Program-made: the position numbers and the translations under genes
Notes under the pieces: generated by a model
What the model saw: the letters and a program-made list of their open reading frames with translations, nothing else
What the model was told of the DNA's origin: nothing
The model's database searches: none
Shown: piece after piece, positions 24,915-31,262 of the stretch
How the letters are laid out: each line of letters begins with the position of its first letter
How positions within the stretch are numbered: the first letter of the stretch is position 1
Assembly (NCBI GenBank): GCA_002371215.1
Contig: DFGL01000078.1
Span: 1 to 60,011, forward strand
DNA: 60,011 bases
Reading direction: 5' to 3'
Origin: Ruminococcaceae bacterium UBA3751
GTDB taxonomy: Bacteria; Bacillota; Clostridia; Oscillospirales; Acutalibacteraceae

Positions 24915-24943
24915 ATTATTAATTAATTATCAAAATTTGTCAA
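24915..24943 (-). promoter_or_regulatory. Predicted promoter for the GH63-metallophosphoesterase operon
   Basis: Minus-strand TTGACA (24938-24943) and AATAAT (24915-24920), spacer 17 bp, about 35 bp before ATG at 24880. It is back to back with the rubrerythrin promoter. Confidence 0.6.
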
Positions 24944-24962
24944 TAATTTATCATAAATTAGA

Positions 24963-24990
24963 TTGATTTTTCTTATCAAATATGTATAAT
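24963..24990 (+). promoter_or_regulatory. Predicted promoter for rubrerythrin
   Basis: TTGATT (24963-24968) and a consensus TATAAT (24985-24990) with a 16 bp spacer. An AAAGGAG site follows before ATG at 25036. No clear PerR box was seen. Confidence 0.6.
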
Positions 24991-25035
24991 GTATGTAGGT
25001 ACTATACCGAATGATATAGAAAAGGAGTAAGAAAA

Positions 25036-25575
25036 ATGCAGAAGAAATACTACTGTCCCGTATGCGGATACGAAAGTGATGAGCCTATTGACGTTTGCCC
25101 CATCTGCGGAGCAAAAATGGCTGAAAGAGCAGAAGGTGCAGACATGGAATGGGCTGCTGAGCACAAGGTAGGAATTATTGACGGAGTTGACGAGGAAATC
25201 GTTCAGGGTCTCCGCGAAAACTTCAACGGCGAATGCTCAGAGGTTGGTATGTATCTTGCAATGGCAAGAGTAGCTTTCAGAGAAGGCTATCCCGAAATCG
25301 GACTTTACTGGGAAAAGGCTGCTTACGAAGAGGCTGACCACGCTTCAAAGTTTGCTGAAATGCTCGGCGAGGTTGTTACAGACAGCACAAAGAAAAATCT
25401 TGAAATGAGAGTTGCAGCTGAAAACGGCGCAACCGCAGGCAAAACAGAGCTTGCTAAGAAGGCTAAGGCTCTCGGCCTTGACGCTATCCACGACACAGTT
25501 CACGAGATGGCTCGTGATGAAGCAAGACACGGTAAAGCTTTCAAGGGTTTACTTGACAGATACTTCGGTGAATAA
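25036..25575 (+). CDS. Reverse rubrerythrin
   Basis: A non-haem di-iron protein that reduces hydrogen peroxide (and oxygen) in anaerobes, in the cytoplasm. It has 179 residues in reversed domain order: the rubredoxin-type iron site comes first (Cys7, Cys10, Cys21, Cys24 in CPVCGY...CPICGA), and the ferritin-like four-helix di-iron domain follows (FNGECSEVGMYLAMARVA, YWEKAAYEEADHASKFAEML, VAAENGATAG, MARDEARHGKAF). The glutamates and histidines of these helices are the expected iron ligands. It has its own promoter and terminator. A decayed second copy of the 3' end lies 1.4 kb downstream, so the organism or an ancestor had a tandem pair. Confidence 0.95.
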   Translation: MQKKYYCPVCGYESDEPIDVCPICGAKMAERAEGADMEWAAEHKVGIIDGVDEEIVQGLRENFNGECSEVGMYLAMARVAFREGYPEIGLYWEKAAYEEADHASKFAEMLGEVVTDSTKKNLEMRVAAENGATAGKTELAKKAKALGLDAIHDTVHEMARDEARHGKAFKGLLDRYFGE

Positions 25576-25583
25576 AACAAATT

Positions 25584-25609
25584 ACCTCTCACGGAAATCC
25601 GTGAGAGGT
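25584..25609 (+). terminator. Terminator after rubrerythrin
   Basis: Perfect 12 bp stem ACCTCTCACGGA / TCCGTGAGAGGT with an AA loop, followed by TTCTTTA. It lies between the rubrerythrin stop and the convergent brnA stop and may act in both directions. Confidence 0.85.
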
Positions 25610-25613
25610 TTCT

Positions 25614-25829
25614 TTATGCCCAGTTAATCTGCGGTTTGATATTATGTTCTGCACAATCGGTTAAATACATATTGATAAGCGTTTGATATGGTATGCCGTT
25701 TTGTGCTGATAATGCCTTAAAATATTCAATAGTGTCATTGTCAATGTTAATTGTTATTTGCTTCTTCAGCTTTTTTGTATACGGATTCTTTCTTGGATTT
25801 AAGTCTTTGATATCATATTCTTCTCTCAT
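25614..25829 (-). CDS. brnA: BrnA-type antitoxin
   Basis: A 71-residue partner of the BrnT toxin in a type II toxin-antitoxin module. It has a short N-terminal region (MREEYDIKDLNPRKNPY) and a ribbon-helix-helix-like segment (KKQITINIDNDTIEYFKALSAQNGIPYQTLINMYLTDCAEHN), typical of BrnA/CopG antitoxins that bind DNA as dimers and repress their own promoter. ATG at 25829 overlaps the brnT stop by 4 bp and has a strong AGGAGGTG site inside brnT, so antitoxin synthesis is likely boosted by coupling. The toxin-first gene order is standard for brnTA. Confidence 0.9.
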   Translation of the reverse strand: MREEYDIKDLNPRKNPYTKKLKKQITINIDNDTIEYFKALSAQNGIPYQTLINMYLTDCAEHNIKPQINWA

Positions 25830-26131
25830 TTTAACGCACCTCCTATACCTTCAGTATATACTTTTGTTTCGTTTTTAGTTGCTTTTCTTGCGGATATAAT
25901 TCTGATAACGTTATCATTGTCACGATAACAATGGCTGACGATACAGAGCTTTTCTGTTTGCGATATACCTAAAATCAAAAACCTTTCTTCAAATTCCGAG
26001 CGGTCGGGGTCATCAAACAAAATAGCGTTGTCGTCATAGAATACTGTTTTTGCTTCTTCAAATGATATTTTATGCTTTTTCTTGTTTATTTCATTTTTAT
26101 TATTATCCCATTCAAATCTTATCATATCCAT
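25826..26131 (-). CDS. brnT: BrnT-type ribonuclease toxin
   Basis: A 101-residue RelE-fold toxin of the BrnT family, which cleaves RNA and stops translation until bound by BrnA. Family landmarks are RFEWDNNKNEINKKKHKISFEEAKTVF, the DPDRSEFEERFLILG strand and the C-terminal IRIISARKATKNETKVY, whose basic and hydroxyl residues form the active site in characterised members. The first ATG (26131) lies only 7 bases after the -10 box and has no ribosome binding site, so the transcript is predicted to be leaderless. A second in-frame ATG at 26125 (MIRFEWD) is an alternative start. Confidence 0.92.
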   Translation of the reverse strand: MDMIRFEWDNNKNEINKKKHKISFEEAKTVFYDDNAILFDDPDRSEFEERFLILGISQTEKLCIVSHCYRDNDNVIRIISARKATKNETKVYTEGIGGALK

Positions 26132-26137
26132 AATTAT

Positions 26138-26166
26138 ATTATAATTATTTAATAATTATTTGTCAA
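26138..26166 (-). promoter_or_regulatory. brnTA promoter with overlapping operator palindrome
   Basis: Fully consensus TTGACA (26161-26166) and TATAAT (26138-26143) with a 17 bp spacer on the minus strand. A perfect 9-1-9 palindrome, ATAATTATT-A-AATAATTAT, occupies 26141-26159, filling the spacer and half of the -10 box. It is the obvious site for BrnA autorepression (inference from family behaviour). Confidence 0.8.
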
Positions 26167-26175
26167 GTGTTTCTA

Positions 26176-26319
26176 TCAATTTTGGTTGCGACCGTCAGGG
26201 GTGACGGTCTGACTCTCGTCGTCGTAGTTATTTCGCTTTTTGGCTTCGTATTTTGTTTCGATTGCTTTTATAAAATCGTCAATATCGTCAAATTCCATAA
26301 GGTTAACAAAATCGTTCAT
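26176..26319 (-). CDS. Small hypothetical protein upstream of brnTA
   Basis: A reading frame of 47 codons from ATG at 26319 (MNDFVNLMEFDDIDDFIKAIE) with a good GAGGAG site 7 bases upstream; a longer frame to 26421 has none. The N-terminal half is acidic and probably helical. The C-terminal half is polar (KKRNNYDDESQTVTPDGRNQN) and is encoded partly by a GACCGTCA/TGACGGTC hairpin. I do not recognise the protein. It ends 10 bp before the brnT -35 box and may be a small accessory gene or a remnant of an insertion. Confidence 0.4.
   Translation of the reverse strand: MNDFVNLMEFDDIDDFIKAIETKYEAKKRNNYDDESQTVTPDGRNQN
26190..26209. repeat. Perfect inverted repeat GACCGTCA-GGGG-TGACGGTC
   Basis: An 8 bp perfect stem with a 4-base loop, more GC-rich than its surroundings, inside the last codons of the 47-residue ORF and just upstream of the brnT promoter. 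No U-tract follows on either strand, so it is not a standard terminator. Confidence 0.6.
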
Positions 26320-26360
26320 ATACCACTCCTCGTAATTAGAATGATTACATATAACAGTTA

Positions 26361-26389
26361 TTGAATTAAAAAAATGAGAATGGTATAAT
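26361..26389 (+). promoter_or_regulatory. Predicted promoter for the 26423 gene
   Basis: TTGAAT (26361-26366) and TATAAT (26384-26389), spacer 17 bp, about 33 bp before ATG at 26423. Confidence 0.6.
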
Positions 26390-26422
26390 GAAATCAACGA
26401 ATCGGGATTTGTGGAGGTCAAT

Positions 26423-26839
26423 ATGAAAAAGAAAACTATAATTGTTATTTTGATTGCCGTAATTGTACTAATCGCACCTTTTGCAGCGATTTATACTATC
26501 GATAAAGTTTTAGATAAAGGTGTAGCTGAAACACAAAGCGTTGCTTCGTTAGGCGACCAAGCAAAACTTGCGGCAGAAAATGATAAATATGTTATTTATG
26601 AAAAAGTTGTAAGTAATGAATATAAAAAAGAAAATGTTTCCTATATACATTTGGAAATAATTGAAAAAGGCGACAAATCCTTAGACACTATAGTTTATGA
26701 AGTGGATCCCTGCCGTGCTTTCGATTATCATGGCGTGTCATTTGTTGATAATTCAAACGATTTTATTGTTCATTCAAGTGATGTTGGTGAGTTATACTAT
26801 GCTTTTCAAAACCATAATAATTGGAAATTAAAAGAATAA
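26423..26839 (+). CDS. Membrane-anchored hypothetical protein
   Basis: A protein of 138 residues from ATG at 26423, chosen because GGAGG lies 5 bases upstream; a GTG 12 bp earlier sits on that site. The N-terminus is MKKKTIIVILIAVIVLIAPFA, a single membrane anchor or uncleaved signal, followed by an extracytoplasmic domain of about 110 residues with alternating strands (KYVIYEKVVSNEYKKENVSYIHLEII). No family is recognised. It is AT-rich, has its own promoter and lies in the patch between the two rubrerythrin 3' ends, so it may be an accessory gene. Confidence 0.65.
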   Translation: MKKKTIIVILIAVIVLIAPFAAIYTIDKVLDKGVAETQSVASLGDQAKLAAENDKYVIYEKVVSNEYKKENVSYIHLEIIEKGDKSLDTIVYEVDPCRAFDYHGVSFVDNSNDFIVHSSDVGELYYAFQNHNNWKLKE

Positions 26840-26940
26840 AACAAATTCTGATTTGAATAAAAAGCATTAAAAAATACTGAAAAATCAGCAGAATACTTGT
26901 GCTATTTATGTGCTATAAGTAACAAAATGCAGCAATATTA

Positions 26941-27012
26941 ATGATATTCCGTGACAATAACAGACACGGTAAAGCTTTCAAAGGACTTTTAGACCGCTAT
27001 TTCGGTGAATAA
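26941..27012 (+). pseudogene. Remnant 3' end of a second reverse rubrerythrin
   Basis: The frame reads MIFRDNNRHGKAFKGLLDR and then YFGE-stop. The last 15 residues (RHGKAFKGLLDRYFGE minus one) are identical to the end of the rubrerythrin at 25036-25575, and the next residues upstream (FRDNN versus ARDEA) are a decayed version. Most DNA differences in the identical part are synonymous (AAG/AAA, GGT/GGA, TTACTT/CTTTTA, AGA/CGC, TAC/TAT), so this is the scar of a diverged paralogue rather than a fresh duplication. The stop codon and the next bases (AAAACAAA) also match. Confidence 0.8.
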
Positions 27013-27032
27013 AACAAACCACTTTAAATTTT

Positions 27033-27071
27033 AAAAAGCACTGCAAAGGGGCTCCTTTTGCAGTGCTTTTT
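27033..27071. terminator. Strong bidirectional terminator
   Basis: A stem of about 15 bp beginning AAAAAGCACTGCAAA and closing with TTTTGCAGTGCTTTTT, with both an A-run before and a T-run after. It follows the rubrerythrin remnant and probably once ended that gene. Confidence 0.8.
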
Positions 27072-27088
27072 GTTTTGGTTTAGTTATT

Positions 27089-27115
27089 GCGGGCTGCCGA
27101 GGTCGTCAGCCCCTA
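27089..27115. repeat. REP-like hairpin, second copy of the CCGAGGTCGT family
   Basis: GGGCTG-CCGAGGTCGT-CAGCCC with flanks GCG and CCTACA. Loop and flanks match the copy at 5367-5396, while the stem differs by one compensated base pair. It lies between the terminator at 27033 and the D,D-carboxypeptidase gene. Beyond it, 27151-27172 is a run of TCTTAA-type AT-rich units without a gene. Confidence 0.75.
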
Positions 27116-27169
27116 CAAAAATCGTTATTGCAACGTATTTCTTAATTCTTAACTCTTAAATCTTAATTA

Positions 27170-28417
27170 TTAGTATGTTTGTTTTGCGTACTTATTGATA
27201 TACTTATACAGCTTTTTAGTATCTTTCCAGCGGTTGGAATCCGAGCTGCTGCCGAGAACCGCTACGGCATAGCGATGACCTTTAAACTTATAAACCGACG
27301 CAAAGCAGCAGCCTGCGCCGCTTGTCGTACCCGTTTTGCCTCCGAGGTGGCGCTTTGAATATGATTTAAGCGCGTCCTTTGTGTAAACTGTGTGGCTGCG
27401 CTTATAATTTACCGTTTTGAATGAATACTTTGAAGCTCCGATAACCTTCATAAACTCATCGTATCCGCTCGCATAAGCCGTAAGGCGAACGAGGTCGTAC
27501 GCTGTGGTATGATTGCTTTTTGTGTCAAGCCCGTGGGGATTTGAAAAATGAGTATTTTCAAGCCCGAGCTTTTTAGCTTTTTTATTCATTTTCTTAACGA
27601 AGGCGGACTGAGAGGAGCTGACTCCTACCGCGATTGCAGAGGCGCTTTCATTGGAGGACGGGAGCATCATTGAATAGATTAAATCGCTGTTTCTGTACAC
27701 GTCGCCCGCCTTCATTGACATATTGCCGTAAGGCGTGTTCGCAACTGCGCTTGAAATTTTTGTTGTTCCTCCGAGTTTTCCGCTTTCAATAAGAAGAACG
27801 GCGGTCATAATTTTAGTGGTACTCGCCTGCTTATGAGCGCGGTGCATATTCTTACCGTAAATGACCTGCTTTGTATCAATATCATAAATGCAGGCGCAGT
27901 CCGCATTGACTCCCGCAGAGGCAACGTTCATAGTCGTTACTGTAATGCGCGGGCTTACGTACTGCTTTGCCCTATCTGTTTTCCTTACAACGATACGCCA
28001 GTAGCTGAGAGTTTTCTCCCTGTATTTTTTTGGAATTACAATCCTTAGCTTTGCTGTTTTGGCTTTATCGGTTTTATAAACCTTAACGGTTTCATACTTC
28101 TTGGTTTTGCTGTTATAACGCTGAAGAACAACCTTTCTTCCTTTAAGCGACGGTCTTACGGAAATACTCATTACCGCCTTTTCGGAATTAAGGAGATTCA
28201 GCTTCGTTTTTACGCCCTTAACCTTCGTTTCTACCCTTTGCGGCTTCGCTTCAGGCTGAGGCTCACTCTGCGTCTCCTCTTCGGAGGGCTGCTCCTGAAC
28301 TACGGCGGTTTTCTCAGCTGCTTCATCGGCAAAAATGCTTACGGGAGCGCAGACAGAAAAGAATAGCAAAGCGCTCATAAACGCACTTAATAATTTGATA
28401 CTTATTCTGCTTTTCAT
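27170..28417 (-). CDS. D-alanyl-D-alanine carboxypeptidase (peptidase S11)
   Basis: A low-molecular-weight penicillin-binding protein of 415 residues that trims the terminal D-Ala from peptidoglycan stem peptides outside the cell. It has a signal peptide (MKSRISIKLLSAFMSALLFFSVCAPVSIFA), then a Glu/Pro/Gln-rich stretch and a beta-rich region to about residue 170. The catalytic domain follows with all three active-site motifs: STTK in KQASTTKIMTAVLL, SSN in MLPSSNESASAIAVG, and KTG in LGGKTGTTSGAGCC. The catalytic domain at the C-terminal end after a ~150-residue N-terminal extension is unusual compared with DacA/DacF. A GGGG ribosome site precedes ATG at 28417. Confidence 0.92.
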   Translation of the reverse strand: MKSRISIKLLSAFMSALLFFSVCAPVSIFADEAAEKTAVVQEQPSEEETQSEPQPEAKPQRVETKVKGVKTKLNLLNSEKAVMSISVRPSLKGRKVVLQRYNSKTKKYETVKVYKTDKAKTAKLRIVIPKKYREKTLSYWRIVVRKTDRAKQYVSPRITVTTMNVASAGVNADCACIYDIDTKQVIYGKNMHRAHKQASTTKIMTAVLLIESGKLGGTTKISSAVANTPYGNMSMKAGDVYRNSDLIYSMMLPSSNESASAIAVGVSSSQSAFVKKMNKKAKKLGLENTHFSNPHGLDTKSNHTTAYDLVRLTAYASGYDEFMKVIGASKYSFKTVNYKRSHTVYTKDALKSYSKRHLGGKTGTTSGAGCCFASVYKFKGHRYAVAVLGSSSDSNRWKDTKKLYKYINKYAKQTY

Positions 28418-28484
28418 TAAATTTCCCCTTTTGGAATATTTTATAAAATATTATCACATTCAAAAATTAAAATCAATTAACAAT

Positions 28485-28513
28485 TTGACCGAACGCTTTT
28501 TATGTATTATAAT
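28485..28513 (+). promoter_or_regulatory. Predicted promoter for the glycosyltransferase gene
   Basis: TTGACC (28485-28490) and TATAAT (28508-28513), spacer 17 bp; ATG at 28541 follows an AGGAGAG site. Confidence 0.65.
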
Positions 28514-28540
28514 TAAAGCAATAAACTTAGGAGAGCAGAT

Positions 28541-30193
28541 ATGAAAAGCAGGCTGTTAAAGGGTGAAAAAGGGACAGAAAAGCTGTTTCTTGTTTTCGGT
28601 ATATTTTTCAGAATAATTATTTTTATAGTAAATCTGATTGTCGGCGGATACAACTGCGACGAGGTAATGACCTCGCTCAACGCGTTTTCGCTTGCCGATA
28701 AGCTGACGGATATCAACGGCGAAAGACTTCCCGCTTATTTTGACACATGGGTTATCGGCGGGCAATCCCCTTTTGCAACCTATTTAACCGCTTTATCCGT
28801 TAAGCTTTTCGGTAATAATCAGTTTGCGGTAAGGTTTCCCGCACTTATTTTCAGCATACTCGGGCTTATCGCTTTTTACCTTTTTGCCAAAGAAGTATTT
28901 AAGGAAAAGAGATATATTCTCTCGTGCGTCGGGCTTGCGGCGATTTCGCCGTGGATGGTATTTTCAGGCGCTTCAATGCTTGACTGCAACTACCTCGCCC
29001 ATATTATGATTTTTGCACTGCTGTTTCTTGCAAAGGGCGTTAACTGCGGCAAAACGAGGTATTATATTCTTTCCTCAGCGTTCTTTTCGCTTTGTTTTTA
29101 CTGTTACATAGCTTCAGTATTAATTATTCCGTTTATTCTTATTTCGCTTTATTTTATACTGCTCATAAAGAAAAAAATCAGCATTAAGAATGCTGCGTTA
29201 AGCGTTGTTACAGTTATTGCGGTTGCCATTCCGTTTATACTCTGGGGACTTGTTGTTACGGGGCATATGAAGGAATTTACTCTCTTCGGCTTTAGTTTCA
29301 GCAAAATGCCCGGTTACGTCAGAGGGAACGATACGGTTTTCAGCTCAGGCGGAATTGATTTGGTTATCAACCTGTTTATGAACCTCGTTATGTCGTTCGT
29401 ATTGCTTCTGATTAACGACTGGAGCGTACTTTCCCTTGGCTCAAACATATTCGGCTACGGCTTTTTGCTTTCGGGATTGATTCTCGCGCTCGGACTTGCA
29501 AAGCTGCTTTTTACCGTACTGAAAAAGGATAAAGAGCTTAAATTTAACGCTAAGCTGTTTTCTGCGGGAGCGGTTATCGGAACAGTTTGCTTTTGCGCGC
29601 TTGTTGCCGAACCGCACCTCGGCTCGCTTTACAGATACGGGATACTCAGCTACCTGCTTGTTTACCTTGAAGCCATAGGACTTGGCGAAATAGGCAGAAT
29701 AGCAAAAAAGATTAATTTTAAAAAGCTCGTTTGTATTTATCTTGCGCTTGAGGCGGTAATGTTCATCGGCGTATTTGCCTTTGTTTACATTCCGCAGACA
29801 AAAACGAGCGAAACGCTTCAGCAGGAATACTACGGCGACTCTTTCTTTGACTGTATGGACTTTGCAAAGGAAAACGGCTATGATAAGGTTTTAGTTTGCA
29901 AATCAAACAGAACGCTTATGAATACTGCCGTTTACGAGCGTTATTACTACTACGGCGATAAGGAATTCTACGGAATTGAGAATGAACTCACTCTTAAAAA
30001 CACGCACAAAAATTCTGAAGGCAATTACCTTGTAACCAAAGATTCATCCGTTACATATTTTAAAATTAACGAAAAGAAAGAGCTGAACTGCGATTGCTGC
30101 ATAATTGCAACGCAGGATAAAAGCGAGATTAAATACGATAAGAACGTTTATAAGGAAAAGAGTTTCGGCTTTTACAGCGTTTTATACCGATAA
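28541..30193 (+). CDS. GT39/ArnT-like polytopic glycosyltransferase
   Basis: A protein of 550 residues with about eleven membrane segments and a C-terminal extracytoplasmic domain of about 130 residues. The first loop carries the acidic motif of this GT-C superfamily (GGYNCDEVMTSLNAFS), and the second block QSPFATYLTALSVKLFGNNQFAVRFPALIFSILGLIAFY is typical of dolichyl/undecaprenyl-phosphate-dependent mannosyl- or arabinosyltransferases. Such enzymes move a sugar from a lipid carrier to a cell-surface acceptor; neither is known here. It stands alone with its own promoter and terminator. Confidence 0.85.
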   Translation: MKSRLLKGEKGTEKLFLVFGIFFRIIIFIVNLIVGGYNCDEVMTSLNAFSLADKLTDINGERLPAYFDTWVIGGQSPFATYLTALSVKLFGNNQFAVRFPALIFSILGLIAFYLFAKEVFKEKRYILSCVGLAAISPWMVFSGASMLDCNYLAHIMIFALLFLAKGVNCGKTRYYILSSAFFSLCFYCYIASVLIIPFILISLYFILLIKKKISIKNAALSVVTVIAVAIPFILWGLVVTGHMKEFTLFGFSFSKMPGYVRGNDTVFSSGGIDLVINLFMNLVMSFVLLLINDWSVLSLGSNIFGYGFLLSGLILALGLAKLLFTVLKKDKELKFNAKLFSAGAVIGTVCFCALVAEPHLGSLYRYGILSYLLVYLEAIGLGEIGRIAKKINFKKLVCIYLALEAVMFIGVFAFVYIPQTKTSETLQQEYYGDSFFDCMDFAKENGYDKVLVCKSNRTLMNTAVYERYYYYGDKEFYGIENELTLKNTHKNSEGNYLVTKDSSVTYFKINEKKELNCDCCIIATQDKSEIKYDKNVYKEKSFGFYSVLYR

Positions 30194-30194
30194 A

Positions 30195-30220
30195 AAAAGG
30201 AGAGTTTAAACTCTCCTTTT
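30195..30220. terminator. Bidirectional terminator, perfect 26 bp palindrome
   Basis: The sequence AAAAGGAGAGTTT and its exact reverse complement abut, giving a palindrome with A- and T-runs at both ends. It separates the stop of the glycosyltransferase (30193) from the convergent gene at 30219, whose stop codon overlaps the palindrome by 2 bp. Confidence 0.85.
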
Positions 30221-30671
30221 ACTGTTTATCATAGTATTCTTTACCGCTGTCAGGACAGAAATACGTTCGTATATATCCGTCCGTGCTGACTATCACCAGC
30301 TCGTTCGTTGAAGCGAGATAATAAACGTCGTCACCGTCCTCTTTTTCGGTTTTATGGAGCGATTCCTCGTTGTTGATAACGTAATTTGCTCTATAAAGAT
30401 ATTCGGATTTTGACGAGGTATGGGTATCCGCTTTGTGCTTTTCAAAATGCTCGTCAAGATAGGATTCATACCTGAAGGAATAGGTTTCACCTGAGGTAAA
30501 ATCGGTTTCGCCCGGGACATTATAAGTATAGGTTTCGCCCTCGATATAGCTTTGGCTCGCTGTGTTCTGAGTTTCAACCGGTTTATCAGTATTATTGGTA
30601 AAGCCCGCGTATGCAGCGGCGGCAATCATTAAGATTACGGCAATGATTCCCGAAATACTCTTCTTATTCAT
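30219..30671 (-). CDS. Small exported protein with a toxin-nuclease-like C-terminal domain
   Basis: A protein of 150 residues. It has an N-terminal hydrophobic export segment (SISGIIAVILMIAAAAYAG) and a Thr/Glu-rich linker (SYIEGETYTYNVPGETDFTSGE). A domain of about 80 residues follows, beginning YLDEHFEKHKADTHTSSKSEY and ending with DDVYYLASTNELVIVS, DGYIRTYFCPDSGKEYYDKQ. The H-x3-KH start, EYLxxA helix, small-strand hairpin and dG-x-IRTYF ending resemble small BECR-fold (barnase/EndoU/colicin/RelE-like) nuclease domains found at the ends of phage and polymorphic toxin proteins. This is recognition from pattern memory, not a search. No immunity gene is obvious; the divergent neighbour is an ArsR-type regulator. 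Confidence 0.6.
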   Translation of the reverse strand: MNKKSISGIIAVILMIAAAAYAGFTNNTDKPVETQNTASQSYIEGETYTYNVPGETDFTSGETYSFRYESYLDEHFEKHKADTHTSSKSEYLYRANYVINNEESLHKTEKEDGDDVYYLASTNELVIVSTDGYIRTYFCPDSGKEYYDKQ

Positions 30672-30698
30672 AGCGTACTCCTTATAGTTTATAGCACA

Positions 30699-30727
30699 AT
30701 ATTATCACACATTATAAATCTTTGCAA
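30699..30727 (-). promoter_or_regulatory. Predicted promoter for the 30219-30671 gene
   Basis: Minus-strand TTGCAA (30722-30727) and TAATAT (30699-30704), spacer 17 bp; the gene starts at 30671 after AAGGAG. It lies back to back with the arsR-type promoter, only about 10 bp apart, so one bound regulator could affect both. Confidence 0.55.
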
Positions 30728-30737
30728 TATATCAATT

Positions 30738-30766
30738 TTGACATATTTTTTTATTTATAGTATAAT
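30738..30766 (+). promoter_or_regulatory. Predicted promoter for the ArsR-family regulator
   Basis: Perfect TTGACA (30738-30743) and perfect TATAAT (30761-30766) with a 17 bp spacer. The strength of the match suggests a promoter meant to be repressed. Confidence 0.75.
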
Positions 30767-30782
30767 ACAGGCGGTGATTAAA

Positions 30783-31145
30783 ATGATTGAAAATAAAATT
30801 GAATGCTGCGAGGAAAAGCACTGCCACGCGGACTTACTGAAAATAGTTAATGAAAAAATGCCCGACGAAACCGAGCTTTACGATTTATCTGAGCTTTTCA
30901 AGGTCTTCGGCGACAGTACAAGGATAAGAATACTGTTTGTTCTTTTTGAATGCGAGGTTTGCGTTTGCGACCTTGCTCAGGCGCTAAGCCTTACCCAGTC
31001 GGCGGTTTCGCATCAGCTGAAAATTCTTAAACAGAGCAAACTTGTCAAATCCCGCCGTGACGGGAAATCGGTTTACTATTCGCTTGCGGATAATCACGTC
31101 AGCAATATCATAGCCCAGGGATTTGAGCATATTAAAGAGGATTAA
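30783..31145 (+). CDS. ArsR/SmtB-family metal-sensing repressor
   Basis: A protein of 120 residues from ATG at 30783, which follows GGCGGTGATT; the open frame upstream runs through the promoter. The winged helix-turn-helix is clear: LFKVFGDSTRIRILFVLFECEVCVCDLAQALSLTQSAVSHQLKILKQSKLVKSRRDGKSVYYSLAD. Two sets of possible metal ligands are visible, an N-terminal ECCEEKHCH cluster and CVCD in the alpha-3 helix, the combination used by CadC-type Cd/Pb/Zn sensors. No metal transporter or reductase is adjacent; the gene is followed by its own terminator, so it looks like an orphan regulator that may act on its own promoter and the divergent 30219 gene. Confidence 0.9.
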   Translation: MIENKIECCEEKHCHADLLKIVNEKMPDETELYDLSELFKVFGDSTRIRILFVLFECEVCVCDLAQALSLTQSAVSHQLKILKQSKLVKSRRDGKSVYYSLADNHVSNIIAQGFEHIKED

Positions 31146-31167
31146 AGGCGGATTTTCCGTCTTTTTT
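31146..31167 (+). terminator. Terminator after the ArsR-family gene
   Basis: Stem AGGCGGA / TCCGTCT (one G-U pair), TTT loop, then TTTTT, starting at the base after the stop codon. Confidence 0.7.
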
Positions 31168-31179
31168 CTTATTTATCTA

Positions 31180-31208
31180 TTGTAATAATAAACAAATTAT
31201 GATATATT
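31180..31208 (+). promoter_or_regulatory. Possible promoter of the oxidoreductase-GH13 operon
   Basis: TTGTAA (31180-31185) and TATATT (31203-31208), spacer 17 bp, about 55 bp before ATG at 31263. Confidence 0.4.
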
Positions 31209-31262
31209 AGTGTTAATAATTATAGTAAGTTCGTACAAAACTTACAGTCTGGAGGAATAACA

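Noticed and set aside
26320..26421. N-terminal extension of the 47-residue ORF to 81 residues
   Set aside because: The longer start has no ribosome site and overlaps the opposite-strand promoter at 26361-26389; the inner ATG at 26319 has GAGGAG.
27151..27172. TCTTAA-type units downstream of the carboxypeptidase as a CRISPR or regulatory repeat
   Set aside because: Only a few short, irregular AT-rich units with no spacers; probably simple-sequence drift like other AT-rich 3' flanks.
28335..28544. Plus-strand frame of 69 codons between the carboxypeptidase and the glycosyltransferase
   Set aside because: It starts inside the signal-peptide region of the opposite gene and runs through the promoter at 28485-28513 without a ribosome site.
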